This document shows positions 1 through 6,830 of a stretch of DNA of 9,911 nt, in pieces (position 1 is the stretch's first letter; each line of letters starts with the position of its first letter). The position numbers were made by a program, and so were the translations under genes. The notes beneath the pieces were generated by a model. The model was not told where the DNA came from. It did not search any database and worked only from the letters and a program-made list of their open reading frames with translations. Source of the DNA: an uncultured Myxococcales bacterium (GTDB lineage: Bacteria; Myxococcota_A; Bradymonadia; UBA7976; UBA1532); the NCBI GenBank assembly GCA_937896275.1, contig CALBMW010000487.1, positions 1-9,911 of the forward strand. The letters run 5' to 3'.

Positions 1-1
1 C

Positions 2-1924
2 CCTGCGCCCGCCCTGGGCGCGGCGCCCACGGTGGCGGGTCAGATCAGCGCCCGTCACACCCTGCTGGTCGGTGGCGCCGAGGGCCTCGACGGGCTCTGC
101 GCCTTCGCCTTTGGCCTGCTGGGTCGCCTCGACCAGGCCAAGGTCCTGCCCCCGGACGCGCCGCGCGAGGTGCTGGATCCGGCGAAGCGCGTCGAGCACC
201 TCGGCTTCGATCCGGTCTCGGCCGCAGGTTGGGCCGCCATCGGGATCGATCCCGCGGCCGGGGTGGCGATCGTGCTCGATGACCGCCTGGCCACCCGCGA
301 GGCGCCGACGCCGATGTTCTGGGCCCGCGTCACCGATCCGCAGAAGGCGCTCGCGGCGCTTCGGCGGTTCGCGCCCGACGCCGCGCTGGAGCCCGATGGC
401 GGCGCCGTCCGCTTCAAGGGGGAGGTGGTGTTGCTGGCCCGCAAGGGTGAGTGGACGGTCGCCGTGCCCGCGACCGGCGAGGACGCCGCGGCCCTTCGAG
501 GCCGCATCGACGCCGCGCTGGCCGAGGACGGCCCCACGCTGGCCGCCGACGAGGCGCTGCGCCCCGCGGTGGCGTTGGGCGAGGGCCCGCGCGCCTTCGG
601 CTTCGTGGGCGCCGTGGCCTGGTCGGGGCTGATGACCGGCGACGCGGAAGCCAAGATCGCCGCCGGCCTCGCCACGCGCCTGCCCGGCGCCGGCTTCTTC
701 GCGGGGCCCAAGAGCGGCGGCGCGCGGGTGCTGGCCGTGCCCGAGGCGCGGGACGCGCTCCGACGCATGCTGCACAGCCCGGCCAAGCCGGCCGCGCTGG
801 CGAGGCACGTGCCCGCCGACCGCATCGCGGTCCGCTTCACGCTCAACATCGCCGAGGGCTTCGACGGCCTGGCCGATCTGCTGCCCGACAGCATGGCGGC
901 GCAGAAGGGGCAGATCCTCATCGCCAAGAACGTGGTGCCGGTCGGGGTGGGCGTCAGCTACGAAGACCTCGCCGCAGCCTTCACGGGGCAGGTCGTCATC
1001 GTCACCGGGCTGCCCGATCCGCAGACCGGCGGACCGCCGATCGCGGGCCTGCTGGGTGTCGCCGATCCGGCGAAGGCCGACGCGGCGCTGCGCACTTTGC
1101 TCGACCGCTTCACCAAGCAGCAGGCCGGAACGAGCCTCGTGCCCATCGAGGCCGCCGGCCAGAAGGGATTCGAGATCCAGCCCATGGGGCTGCAGGTCGT
1201 GCGGGTGGGCGACACCGTCATCATCTCGGGCTCGGGGCAGAAGGCCGAGGATCTCATCGCGCCCGCCGCGTCCTTCGCCGGGGGCCCCGCGGCCTCGACC
1301 ATCGACGGGGACGTCGTGCTCGGTTGGGTCGTCCCCCCGAGCGTCATCCGCGAGCCGCCCATGCCCGCCGAGGCGCTGCCCGCCCTGCGCCTGCTCTGGG
1401 ACGACCTGCTGCCCGACAAGCTGTTCCACACCGCCCTTCGCATCGACGCCGCGGGCCTGTACCTGGGCGGTGAGGGCGGCGAGGGGGTCTCGGCGGGCCT
1501 GCTCGCGATGACCGCGCCGGCGATCGGGATTCCGGCCTTCCAGAAGTACATCAGGAGGTCGCGGAGCAGCGAGGCTGTGGTGAACGTTCGTCGCCTGGAG
1601 AGCGCCGTCGAGGCCTATCGCGCCGAGAACGGCAAGCTGCCCGAGGCGACGCCGCTCACGCCGGCGAGTGACGCCTGCGCGCTCGGCGCCCACCGCATGA
1701 CCTCGACCCCCGAGACCTGGGCGCACCCCACGTGGAAGGCGCTGAACTTCAGCGTCGAGGGCGCGCACTCCTACCGCTATGCCTTCGAGCCCGACGCCGC
1801 TGGCAAGGGCTTCACGGTGCGCGCCGTCGGCGATCAGGACTGTGACGGCGAGCTGGCCACCTTCGAGTGGATCGTCGAGGGCGACGCGCCGGGCCGCTTG
1901 CGGGTCACCGCCGAGCTGGAGTAG
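2..1924 (+). CDS. Hypothetical, probably exported protein with C-terminal type IV pilin-like domain (5' partial)
   Basis: Function unknown. The frame is open to the left edge. A GTG at 32 could start it, but no Shine-Dalgarno precedes it and the upstream residues (PAPALGAAP) look like the end of a signal peptide, so I treat the gene as cut by the window. Numbering from the GTG (630 residues): two similar alpha/beta modules at about 78-160 and 320-413 each contain a 'V-x-DPxKAxAAL' segment followed by a paired beta stretch, suggesting an internal duplication; they vaguely recall DUF3352-type proteins. Residues 487-503 are a hydrophobic stretch running into IPAFQKYIRRSRSSEA (500-515), the typical end of a pilin N-terminal helix. 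A pilin-like globular part follows (to about 613), with WAHPTWKALNFSV and a likely disulphide pair Cys549/Cys604. No prepilin peptidase site (G-FTLxE) lies before the helix. The gene ends 39 bp before astA and may share its transcript. The coding call is firm; the role is not. Confidence 0.85.
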   Translation, partial: PAPALGAAPTVAGQISARHTLLVGGAEGLDGLCAFAFGLLGRLDQAKVLPPDAPREVLDPAKRVEHLGFDPVSAAGWAAIGIDPAAGVAIVLDDRLATREAPTPMFWARVTDPQKALAALRRFAPDAALEPDGGAVRFKGEVVLLARKGEWTVAVPATGEDAAALRGRIDAALAEDGPTLAADEALRPAVALGEGPRAFGFVGAVAWSGLMTGDAEAKIAAGLATRLPGAGFFAGPKSGGARVLAVPEARDALRRMLHSPAKPAALARHVPADRIAVRFTLNIAEGFDGLADLLPDSMAAQKGQILIAKNVVPVGVGVSYEDLAAAFTGQVVIVTGLPDPQTGGPPIAGLLGVADPAKADAALRTLLDRFTKQQAGTSLVPIEAAGQKGFEIQPMGLQVVRVGDTVIISGSGQKAEDLIAPAASFAGGPAASTIDGDVVLGWVVPPSVIREPPMPAEALPALRLLWDDLLPDKLFHTALRIDAAGLYLGGEGGEGVSAGLLAMTAPAIGIPAFQKYIRRSRSSEAVVNVRRLESAVEAYRAENGKLPEATPLTPASDACALGAHRMTSTPETWAHPTWKALNFSVEGAHSYRYAFEPDAAGKGFTVRAVGDQDCDGELATFEWIVEGDAPGRLRVTAELE

Positions 1925-1963
1925 GCCTCGAAGGTAGGCGCCTTCGCGCCGAGGACCACCTGC

Positions 1964-3034
1964 ATGATGATCATCCGGCCGTGCGCCGCGCGCGACCTGG
2001 ACGCGCTGTTGGCGCTGGCCGAGTCCGCGTCCGTGGGCCTGACCACCCTGCCCGCCGATCGCGGCCTGCTCGAGGAGCGCGTGCGCGCCTCGGAGCACGC
2101 CTTCGCCCGCAAGGTGCTGCGCCCCGCGGGCGAGACCTACCTCTTCGTGATGGAGAACCTGCTCACCGGCAAGATCCTCGGCACCTGCGGCATCCTCTCT
2201 CGGGTGGGCGGCTTCGAGCCCTTCTACAGCTACTCCCTCGAGACGGCCGTTCACGCGTCCCCCCAGCTGGGCGTGAGCCGTGAGATGTCCACGCTGCACG
2301 TGAAGGCCGATCACAAGGGGCCCAGTGAGATCGGCACCCTCTTCGTGCACCCCGATGGCCGCGGCGGCGGCAACGGCCGCCTGCTGTCGCTCTCTCGCTT
2401 CCTGTTCATGGCGGCCTTCCCCGAACGCTTCGCCGAGTTCGTGCTGGCCGAGATGCGGGGGGTCGTGGACGCCCTCGGCCACTCGCCCTTCTGGGAGGCC
2501 GTCGGCCGCCACTTCTTCGACATCGAGTTTGCCGAGGCCGACATGCAGAGCGCGACGGACAAGCAGTTCATCGCGGACCTCATGCCCAAGCACCCGATCT
2601 ACATCCCGATGCTGCCGCCCGAGGTGCAGGCGGTGATCGGCAAGGTGCACCCCGAGACGGTCCCCGCGGTGCGCCTGCTCGAGCAGGAGGGCTTCGCCTT
2701 CGCCAACGCGGTGGACATCTTCGACGGGGGCCCCATGTACCGCGCCCGCGTCCGCGAGGTGCGCACCGTGCGCACGAGCCGCGTGGTGACGGTCGCGCGC
2801 GTGGTGCCGCAGTGCGCGACCGAGACGCCGCTGCTCGTCAGCAACGAGCGCCTCGACTTCCGGGTCTGCCAGGGGGTGTTGGACGTGGGCGAGGACGGTC
2901 AGGCCGCGATGCCCCGGGACGTCGCGCTGGCCCTGGGCGTGCGGTTGGGCGACGCCGTGCGCTTCGTCGAGGCGCGGCCCAGGGCCGAGACCGGATCAAC
3001 CGTTCAGCAGGACGCCGCCGCCGCCCGGGCGTGA
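1964..3034 (+). CDS. astA: Arginine N-succinyltransferase
   Basis: AstA transfers succinyl from succinyl-CoA to the alpha-amino group of arginine, the first step of the cytoplasmic AST pathway that degrades arginine to glutamate and succinate. The 356 residues match the family almost end to end (E. coli AstA is about 344): MMIIRP start, LTTLPAD at 26-32, SEIGTLFVHP at 121-130 with the glycine-rich turn and FLFMAAF after it, AEMRGVVDALGHSPFW at 162-177, LMPKHPIYIP at 206-215, and VIGKVHPET at 224-232. His229 corresponds to the histidine reported as catalytic in this family. DIFDGGP follows near 248. The first of two adjacent ATGs is chosen; GAGGA at 1951-1955 lies 8 nt upstream. The C-terminal tail (RPRAETGSTVQQDAAAARA) is low-complexity and overlaps convergent nqrM by 39 bp. 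No other ast gene (B, C, D, E) is in the window, so whether the whole pathway exists cannot be judged. AruF/AruG-type paralogues would look similar. Confidence 0.93.
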   Translation: MMIIRPCAARDLDALLALAESASVGLTTLPADRGLLEERVRASEHAFARKVLRPAGETYLFVMENLLTGKILGTCGILSRVGGFEPFYSYSLETAVHASPQLGVSREMSTLHVKADHKGPSEIGTLFVHPDGRGGGNGRLLSLSRFLFMAAFPERFAEFVLAEMRGVVDALGHSPFWEAVGRHFFDIEFAEADMQSATDKQFIADLMPKHPIYIPMLPPEVQAVIGKVHPETVPAVRLLEQEGFAFANAVDIFDGGPMYRARVREVRTVRTSRVVTVARVVPQCATETPLLVSNERLDFRVCQGVLDVGEDGQAAMPRDVALALGVRLGDAVRFVEARPRAETGSTVQQDAAAARA

Positions 3035-3226
3035 GGGCGGCGGTTCGCCCGGCCCGACCTCCTCGTCCTCGCACGCACCCGGCGTCCCGGCGCGCTCGCA
3101 CTCACAGTCATCGGTGCCGACGCCGCCACAGGAGCCCCTGAGCGGCTTGCCGCGGAAGATCACACCCACCGCCATGGCGAGCATCAGCACCGCCATCAGG
3201 CCGAAGGTGATGAGGATCATCTGCAT
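2996..3226 (-). CDS. nqrM: Na+-NQR maturation protein NqrM (DUF539)
   Basis: NqrM is a small inner-membrane protein required for assembly of active Na+-NQR, thought to help deliver iron to the cysteine site between NqrD and NqrE. The 76-residue product has one N-terminal membrane helix (about 3-23), then the family signature FRGKPLRGSCGG (24-35) and a cysteine-rich segment. Cys33, Cys41, Cys43 and Cys52 are the four expected cysteines; the first is the one I recall as essential in Vibrio. From memory, Vibrio NqrM has a longer gap between the first Cys and the CxC pair and a shorter gap to the last, so the spacing here is divergent. The tail after 53 is acidic, then Pro/Gly-rich (GEPPPSRPGGGG), and is encoded partly opposite the 3' end of astA. 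The ATG start follows an AGGAGGT ribosome site. Its position as last gene after apbE is the same as in Vibrio, which strengthens the call. Confidence 0.9.
   Translation of the reverse strand: MQMILITFGLMAVLMLAMAVGVIFRGKPLRGSCGGVGTDDCECERAGTPGACEDEEVGPGEPPPSRPGGGGVLLNG
3018..3043. terminator. GC-rich hairpin in the convergent astA/nqrM overlap
   Basis: CCGCCGCCC (3018-3026) and GGGCGGCGG (3035-3043) are perfect inverted repeats of 9 bp around an 8-nt loop that holds the astA stop codon. The hairpin lies where the two convergent transcripts meet, so it could act in both directions. Neither side has a run of T/U, so it is not a classical intrinsic terminator. It also codes for the Pro/Gly-rich tail of NqrM, so the repeat may simply follow from Pro (CCN) and Gly (GGN) codons in a GC-rich genome. 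Confidence 0.35.
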
Positions 3227-3230
3227 GGTG

Positions 3231-3237
3231 ACCTCCT
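3231..3237 (-). promoter_or_regulatory. Strong Shine-Dalgarno of nqrM
   Basis: The minus strand reads AGGAGGT, then CACC, then the nqrM ATG: a full-consensus ribosome site and the best in this operon. It fits nqrM being the one gene here not coupled by overlap to its upstream neighbour, and it fixes the start codon at 3226. Confidence 0.75.
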
Positions 3238-3256
3238 GCGGGGCGATCGACCGCCG

Positions 3257-3278
3257 CGCGCGCAGGGTAGCACGCGCG
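3257..3278 (-). other. Weak GC hairpin in the apbE-nqrM spacer
   Basis: The 52-bp gap between the apbE stop and nqrM contains CGCGCG at 3257-3262 and again at 3273-3278. This self-complementary hexamer could form a 6-bp stem with a 10-nt loop, extendable by wobble pairs. There is no T-tract, so it is not a normal terminator. It might reduce read-through or stabilise the upstream mRNA end, or it may be chance in GC-rich DNA. Confidence 0.2.
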
Positions 3279-4346
3279 TCAATCGGGCCTCGCGATACGG
3301 AACGCCTCGAAGGCGGGGGTGGCGCGCTCCTCGAAGGCCCCGCTCTCGGTACGGACGATCATCAGCGCCGCGAGGTCGCGCTCGCGCGCCAGCGCCAGGC
3401 CAGCCTCGGGGCCCAGCACGTTGAGCGCGGTGGCCCAGGCGTCGGCGACGGCGCAGCGCGTGGCGATGACCGACACCGACGCCAACCGGTGCTCGATGGG
3501 GCGCCCGGTGCGCGGATCGATCGTGTGCGACACGCGCCGGCCGTCGACCTCCCGGTAGTTGCGGTAGTCACCCGACGTGGCCATCGCGCGGCCGCTCAGC
3601 GCCACGACCTCCTGCAGTCCGCCCCCGTCGTAGGCCGGCTTCTCGATGCCCACCCGCCAGGGCTCGCCCTCGGGGTTGGCGCCGCGCGTCACCACCTCGC
3701 CACCCACCTCGACCAGGTAGCGCGTCAGGCCCAGGCGATCCAGGGCGGTGGCGGCCTGGTCGACGCCGTATCCCTTGGCGATCGCCGACAGGTCGAGGTC
3801 GACGTCCGGCTGGGACTTGCTCAGCGTCGAGCCCCGCGCGTCGACCGTCAGCTTCCGCCAACCGACGCGCGCCCGCAGCGCGTCTTGGACCTCGACCGTC
3901 GGCGCCGCGCCCGGATCGTCCGGTCCGAAGCCCCACGCCCTCACCAGCGGCCCGACCGTCACGTCGAAGGCGCCGTCGCTCTCGGCGCTCACCTGCTGAG
4001 CCAAGGCCACGACCTCGATCAGCGCCGGTGGCACCGCGAAGGGGGCCGTCTCGGCGTGCCGGTTGAAGCGTGACAGCGCCGAGCCCGGCTTGTAGGTCGA
4101 CATGGCGTCGTCGACCTCGCCCAGCGCCTCGTCCACGGCGGTCCGGATGGCGGCCTCGTCGACGCCGGGCGCCTCGATGACCGCGGTGACGTGGTAGGCG
4201 GTGCCCATCGTGGGGCCGGAGAGGCGGACCACCGATGACTCGGCGTCGCCTCCGGGCCGACGCACCCACACCGCCAGGAAGAGCGCGATGACGAAGAGCG
4301 CGGGCAACACGAAGCGCCGCAGGGCGCCGGGCCCGCCGACGGACAT
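3279..4346 (-). CDS. apbE: FAD:protein FMN transferase (membrane-anchored ApbE)
   Basis: ApbE uses FAD and Mg2+ to attach FMN by a phosphoester bond to the threonine of SGAT-type motifs, here expected in NqrB and NqrC, on the periplasmic side. The 355-residue product has a membrane helix (about 12-28) flanked by arginines, then the catalytic domain: SGPTMGTAYHV (43-53), MSTYKPGSALSRFN (82-95), DGAFDVTVGPLV (124-135), DLSAIAKGYGVDQ (185-197), VEVGGEV (212-218), SGDYRNY (258-264), HTIDPRTGRP (274-283), and VADAWATAL (300-308), whose Asp302 and Thr306 fit the family's metal ligands. Many ApbE proteins are lipoproteins; this one has no lipobox cysteine (its only Cys is 298) and appears held by an uncleaved helix. 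The start is the ATG sharing one base with the nqrF stop (TGATG). A start 32 codons further upstream would lie inside nqrF and add a polar, shadow-like leader, so I reject it. Confidence 0.95.
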   Translation of the reverse strand: MSVGGPGALRRFVLPALFVIALFLAVWVRRPGGDAESSVVRLSGPTMGTAYHVTAVIEAPGVDEAAIRTAVDEALGEVDDAMSTYKPGSALSRFNRHAETAPFAVPPALIEVVALAQQVSAESDGAFDVTVGPLVRAWGFGPDDPGAAPTVEVQDALRARVGWRKLTVDARGSTLSKSQPDVDLDLSAIAKGYGVDQAATALDRLGLTRYLVEVGGEVVTRGANPEGEPWRVGIEKPAYDGGGLQEVVALSGRAMATSGDYRNYREVDGRRVSHTIDPRTGRPIEHRLASVSVIATRCAVADAWATALNVLGPEAGLALARERDLAALMIVRTESGAFEERATPAFEAFRIARPD

Positions 4347-5572
4347 CAGCCGCCGAAGTCGTCGAGCATGATGTTCTCGGGCTCGACGCCCAGGTTCACC
4401 AGCATGTTGATGACCGCCTGGTTCATCATCGGCGGCCCGCACATGTAGTACTCGACGTCCTCGGGCGCGGGGTGGCCCTCGAGGTACTGCTTGTAGACGA
4501 CGTTGTGGATGAAGCCCGTCGCGCCCTTCCAGTCATCCTCGGGCTGCGGCTCCGACAGCGCCAGGTGCCACTCGAAGTTGTCGTTCTCGGACGCGATCTT
4601 GTCGAAGTGATCGACGTAGAAGGCCTCGCGTAGAGACCGCGCGCCGTACCAGAACGAGACCTTGCGCTTGGTGTGGATGCGGTGGAACTGATCGAAGATG
4701 TGGGACCGCATCGGCGCCATGCCGGCGCCACCGCCGATGAACACCATCTCGGCGTCCGTCTCGCGCGCGAAGAACTCGCCGAAGGGACCCGAGATGACCA
4801 CCTCGTCGCCGGGCTTCAGGCCGAAGATGTAGGACGACATCTTGCCCGGGGGCAGGTTCGGCATGCGCGGCGGGGGCGACGCGATGCGGACGTTCAACAT
4901 GATGATGTCGCTCTCGAGCGGGTAGTTCGCCATCGAATACGCGCGCGAGACCGTCTCGTCGACGACCGACGTGAACTGCCACATGTTGAACTTGTCCCAG
5001 TCGCCCCGGAACTTGTCCTCGATGATGAAGTCCCGGTAGTGGATCGTGTGGGGCGGGCACTCGATCTGGATGTAGCCGCCGGCGCGGAAGGGCACCTCCT
5101 CACCCTCGGGCAGATCGAGGATCAGCTCCTTGATGAAGGTGGCCACGTTGTGGTTCGAGCGGGTCTTGCAGTGCCACTTGCGCACGCTGAAGATCTCAGG
5201 CTCGACCTCGATCTCCATGTCCTGCTTGACCTTCACCTGGCAGGACAGGCGGACGCCCGCGCGCGCCTCACCGCGGCTGATGAAGCCCTTCTCGGTGGGC
5301 AGCATCGCGCCGCCGCCGCTGTGCACGTGCACCTTGCACACGCCGCAGCTGCCCATGCCGCCGCACGCCGAGGGGATGAAGATCTTCTGGATCGCCAGGG
5401 TGTTGAGCAGGTTGCCGCCCGCCGGAGCGATGATCGGCTTGCCGGTGTCCCCGTTGATGATGATCTTGACGTCGGCCGAGTTGACCAGCTTCGCCTTGGC
5501 CGCCATCAGCGCGATCGTGAGGGCCACGACCACGAAGATGAAGACGGCGACGCCGAGCAGGATGGTCGTCAT
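4346..5572 (-). CDS. nqrF: Na+-NQR subunit F, NADH-oxidising FAD/[2Fe-2S] subunit
   Basis: NqrF is the electron entry point: it oxidises NADH with FAD and passes electrons to its [2Fe-2S] cluster (EC 7.2.1.1). The 408 residues show, in order, an N-terminal membrane helix (about 4-24); a plant-type ferredoxin domain with Cys70, Cys76, Cys79 and Cys111 (CGGMGSCGVC, then a distant Cys), the same numbers I recall for Vibrio cholerae; a ferredoxin-reductase-like FAD domain with RAYSMAN (210-216); and an NADH domain with GGGAGMAPMRS (280-290) and MCGPP (377-381, Cys378 in the position of the conserved NADH-site cysteine). It ends in the typical LDDFGG. The ATG at 5572 lies 9 bp after the nqrE stop, with GAGGAG at 5583-5578 overlapping that stop. 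An out-of-frame ATG (5577-5575) sits directly against this ribosome site, but only the 5572 start gives NqrF. Confidence 0.98.
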   Translation of the reverse strand: MTTILLGVAVFIFVVVALTIALMAAKAKLVNSADVKIIINGDTGKPIIAPAGGNLLNTLAIQKIFIPSACGGMGSCGVCKVHVHSGGGAMLPTEKGFISRGEARAGVRLSCQVKVKQDMEIEVEPEIFSVRKWHCKTRSNHNVATFIKELILDLPEGEEVPFRAGGYIQIECPPHTIHYRDFIIEDKFRGDWDKFNMWQFTSVVDETVSRAYSMANYPLESDIIMLNVRIASPPPRMPNLPPGKMSSYIFGLKPGDEVVISGPFGEFFARETDAEMVFIGGGAGMAPMRSHIFDQFHRIHTKRKVSFWYGARSLREAFYVDHFDKIASENDNFEWHLALSEPQPEDDWKGATGFIHNVVYKQYLEGHPAPEDVEYYMCGPPMMNQAVINMLVNLGVEPENIMLDDFGG

Positions 5573-5581
5573 TTCATCTCC

Positions 5582-6199
5582 TCAGAGCTGGATGCCGGCG
5601 AAGGCCATGAAGCCGAGCGCCATCAGGCCCGTGACGATGAAGGTGATGCCCAGACCGCGCAGCTGCGGGGGCACGTTGCTGTAACGCATCTTCTCGCGGA
5701 TGGCCGCCAGCGCGACCACGGCCATCGCCCAGCCGACGCCGCTGCCGACCCCGAAGACGGTGGACTCGGCGAGGTTGTAGTCGCGCTCGACCATGAACAG
5801 CGAGCCGCCCAGGATCGCGCAGTTGACCGCGATGAGCGGCAGGAACACGCCCAGGGCCGAGTAGAGCGCGGGCGCGTATTTGTCGAGCACCATCTCGACC
5901 ACCTGCACGCTCGCGGCGATGGTGCCAATCAGGGTCAAGAAGGTCAGGAAGGACAGGTCGAGGGTGGCGAAGTCGTCGCTGATCCAGGTCAACGCGCCTT
6001 CGCGCAGCAGCACGTTGTAGAGGACGTTGTTCAGCGGCACGGTGACCGCCTGCACGAAGGTCACGGCGGCGCCCAGGCCGATGGCCGTCTCGACCTTCTT
6101 CGATACGGCCAAGAACGAGCACATGCCCAGGAAGAAGGCGAGGGCCATGTTCTCGACGAAGATCGCCTTGGTGGCGAGGCTGAGGTAGTGCTCGAGCAT
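5582..6199 (-). CDS. nqrE: Na+-NQR subunit E, integral membrane
   Basis: NqrE is a six-helix membrane protein that pairs in inverted topology with homologous NqrD; together they hold an intramembrane iron-sulphur centre and help form the Na+ path. The 205-residue product is full length. Cys27 (in ALAFFLGMCSFLAVSKK, 19-35) and Cys127 (in PLIAVNCAILGGSLF, 121-135) match the two cluster cysteines of the family, each near the middle of a hydrophobic helix. Other recognisable blocks are the start MLEHYLSLATKAIFVENMAL, VPLNNVLYN (54-62), and the Gly-rich GVGSGVGWAMAVV in the C-terminal half. The ATG is 4 nt after the nqrD stop, with GGAG at 6210-6207 as ribosome site inside the end of nqrD. RnfA of the Rnf complex is the nearest relative; the neighbouring nqrA and nqrF exclude that reading. 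Confidence 0.97.
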   Translation of the reverse strand: MLEHYLSLATKAIFVENMALAFFLGMCSFLAVSKKVETAIGLGAAVTFVQAVTVPLNNVLYNVLLREGALTWISDDFATLDLSFLTFLTLIGTIAASVQVVEMVLDKYAPALYSALGVFLPLIAVNCAILGGSLFMVERDYNLAESTVFGVGSGVGWAMAVVALAAIREKMRYSNVPPQLRGLGITFIVTGLMALGFMAFAGIQL

Positions 6200-6203
6200 C
6201 GTT

Positions 6204-6830
6204 CTACTCCGCCGCCTCGATCTGATCGGGCTTCCAGGCCCGGTTGATCCAGATGAAGACCGCGATGAGGAAGAACGCGCCCGGCGCCAGCACCAGCAGG
6301 CCGTTGGGCGTGTACCAGCCCCCCTCGGTCACCGGCTGCAGGATGGTCAGCCCATAGACCTTGCCGCTGCCCAGAAGCTCGCGGAAGAAGCCGACGAACA
6401 GCAGCACCGCGCTGTAGCCCACGCCGTTGCCGATGCCGTCGAGCGTGGCGTCGAGCGGGGTGTTCTGCATCGCGAAGGCCTCGGCGCGGCCCATCACGAT
6501 GCAGTTCGTGATGATGAGGCCGACGAACACCGAGAGCTGCTTCGAGACCTCGAACATGTAGGCCTTGAGGAGCTGGTCGCAGACGATGACCAGCGACGCG
6601 ATGATCGTGAGCTGCACGATGATGCGGATGCTGGGCGGGATCATGTTGCGGATCAGGCTGATCGACAGGTTCGACAGGGCCGTCACGCCCGTCACCGCCA
6701 GCGCCATCACCATCGCCGTCTTCAGCTGGGTGGTCACCGCGAGGGCCGAGCAGATGCCCAGCACCTGCAGCGAGATCGGGTTGTTGTTGAAGAGCGGGTC
6801 GAGGAGCACCTCGCGCTGCCTCTTGTTCAC
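6204..6830 (-). CDS. nqrD: Na+-NQR subunit D, integral membrane
   Basis: NqrD is the partner of NqrE in the membrane core, contributing two cysteines to the shared iron-sulphur site. I place the start at a GTG at 6830, giving 208 residues (Vibrio NqrD is about 210) beginning MNKRQREVLLDPLFNNNPIS. The GTG overlaps the nqrC stop as GTGA, and AAGGAG-type sequence lies upstream inside nqrC. The frame stays open up to 7178, but that extension is out of frame inside nqrC and not NqrD-like. Cys27 (VLGICSALAVTT) and Cys110 (GLIITNCIVMGRAEAFAM) are the conserved pair; Cys84 is an extra one. Also typical are SLIRNMIPPSIRIIVQ (58-73), IGNGVGYSAVLLFVGFFREL and the ending GGWYTPNGLLVLAPGAFFL...WKPDQIEAAE. 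Six hydrophobic helices are apparent. Relative: RnfE. Confidence 0.97.
   Translation of the reverse strand: MNKRQREVLLDPLFNNNPISLQVLGICSALAVTTQLKTAMVMALAVTGVTALSNLSISLIRNMIPPSIRIIVQLTIIASLVIVCDQLLKAYMFEVSKQLSVFVGLIITNCIVMGRAEAFAMQNTPLDATLDGIGNGVGYSAVLLFVGFFRELLGSGKVYGLTILQPVTEGGWYTPNGLLVLAPGAFFLIAVFIWINRAWKPDQIEAAE

Noticed and set aside
55..927. Open frame of 290 codons on the - strand
   Set aside because: Antisense to the left-end protein, rich in Ser/Arg/Ala/Pro with no motif; the + strand frame continues through conserved pilin-like sequence.
3114..4073. Open frame of 319 codons on the + strand
   Set aside because: Antisense to apbE and nqrM, which both have conserved motifs; the product is Arg-rich shadow sequence.
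4347..4442. Upstream extension of apbE by 32 codons
   Set aside because: It lies inside nqrF and encodes a polar Arg/His-rich leader before the membrane helix. The ATG sharing a base with the nqrF stop is the natural coupled start.
4673..6247. Long open frame (524 codons) on the + strand
   Set aside because: It lies antisense to nqrF and nqrE, and its product is a His/Arg/Asp-rich low-complexity string typical of shadow frames in GC-rich DNA. Both minus-strand genes are unmistakable.
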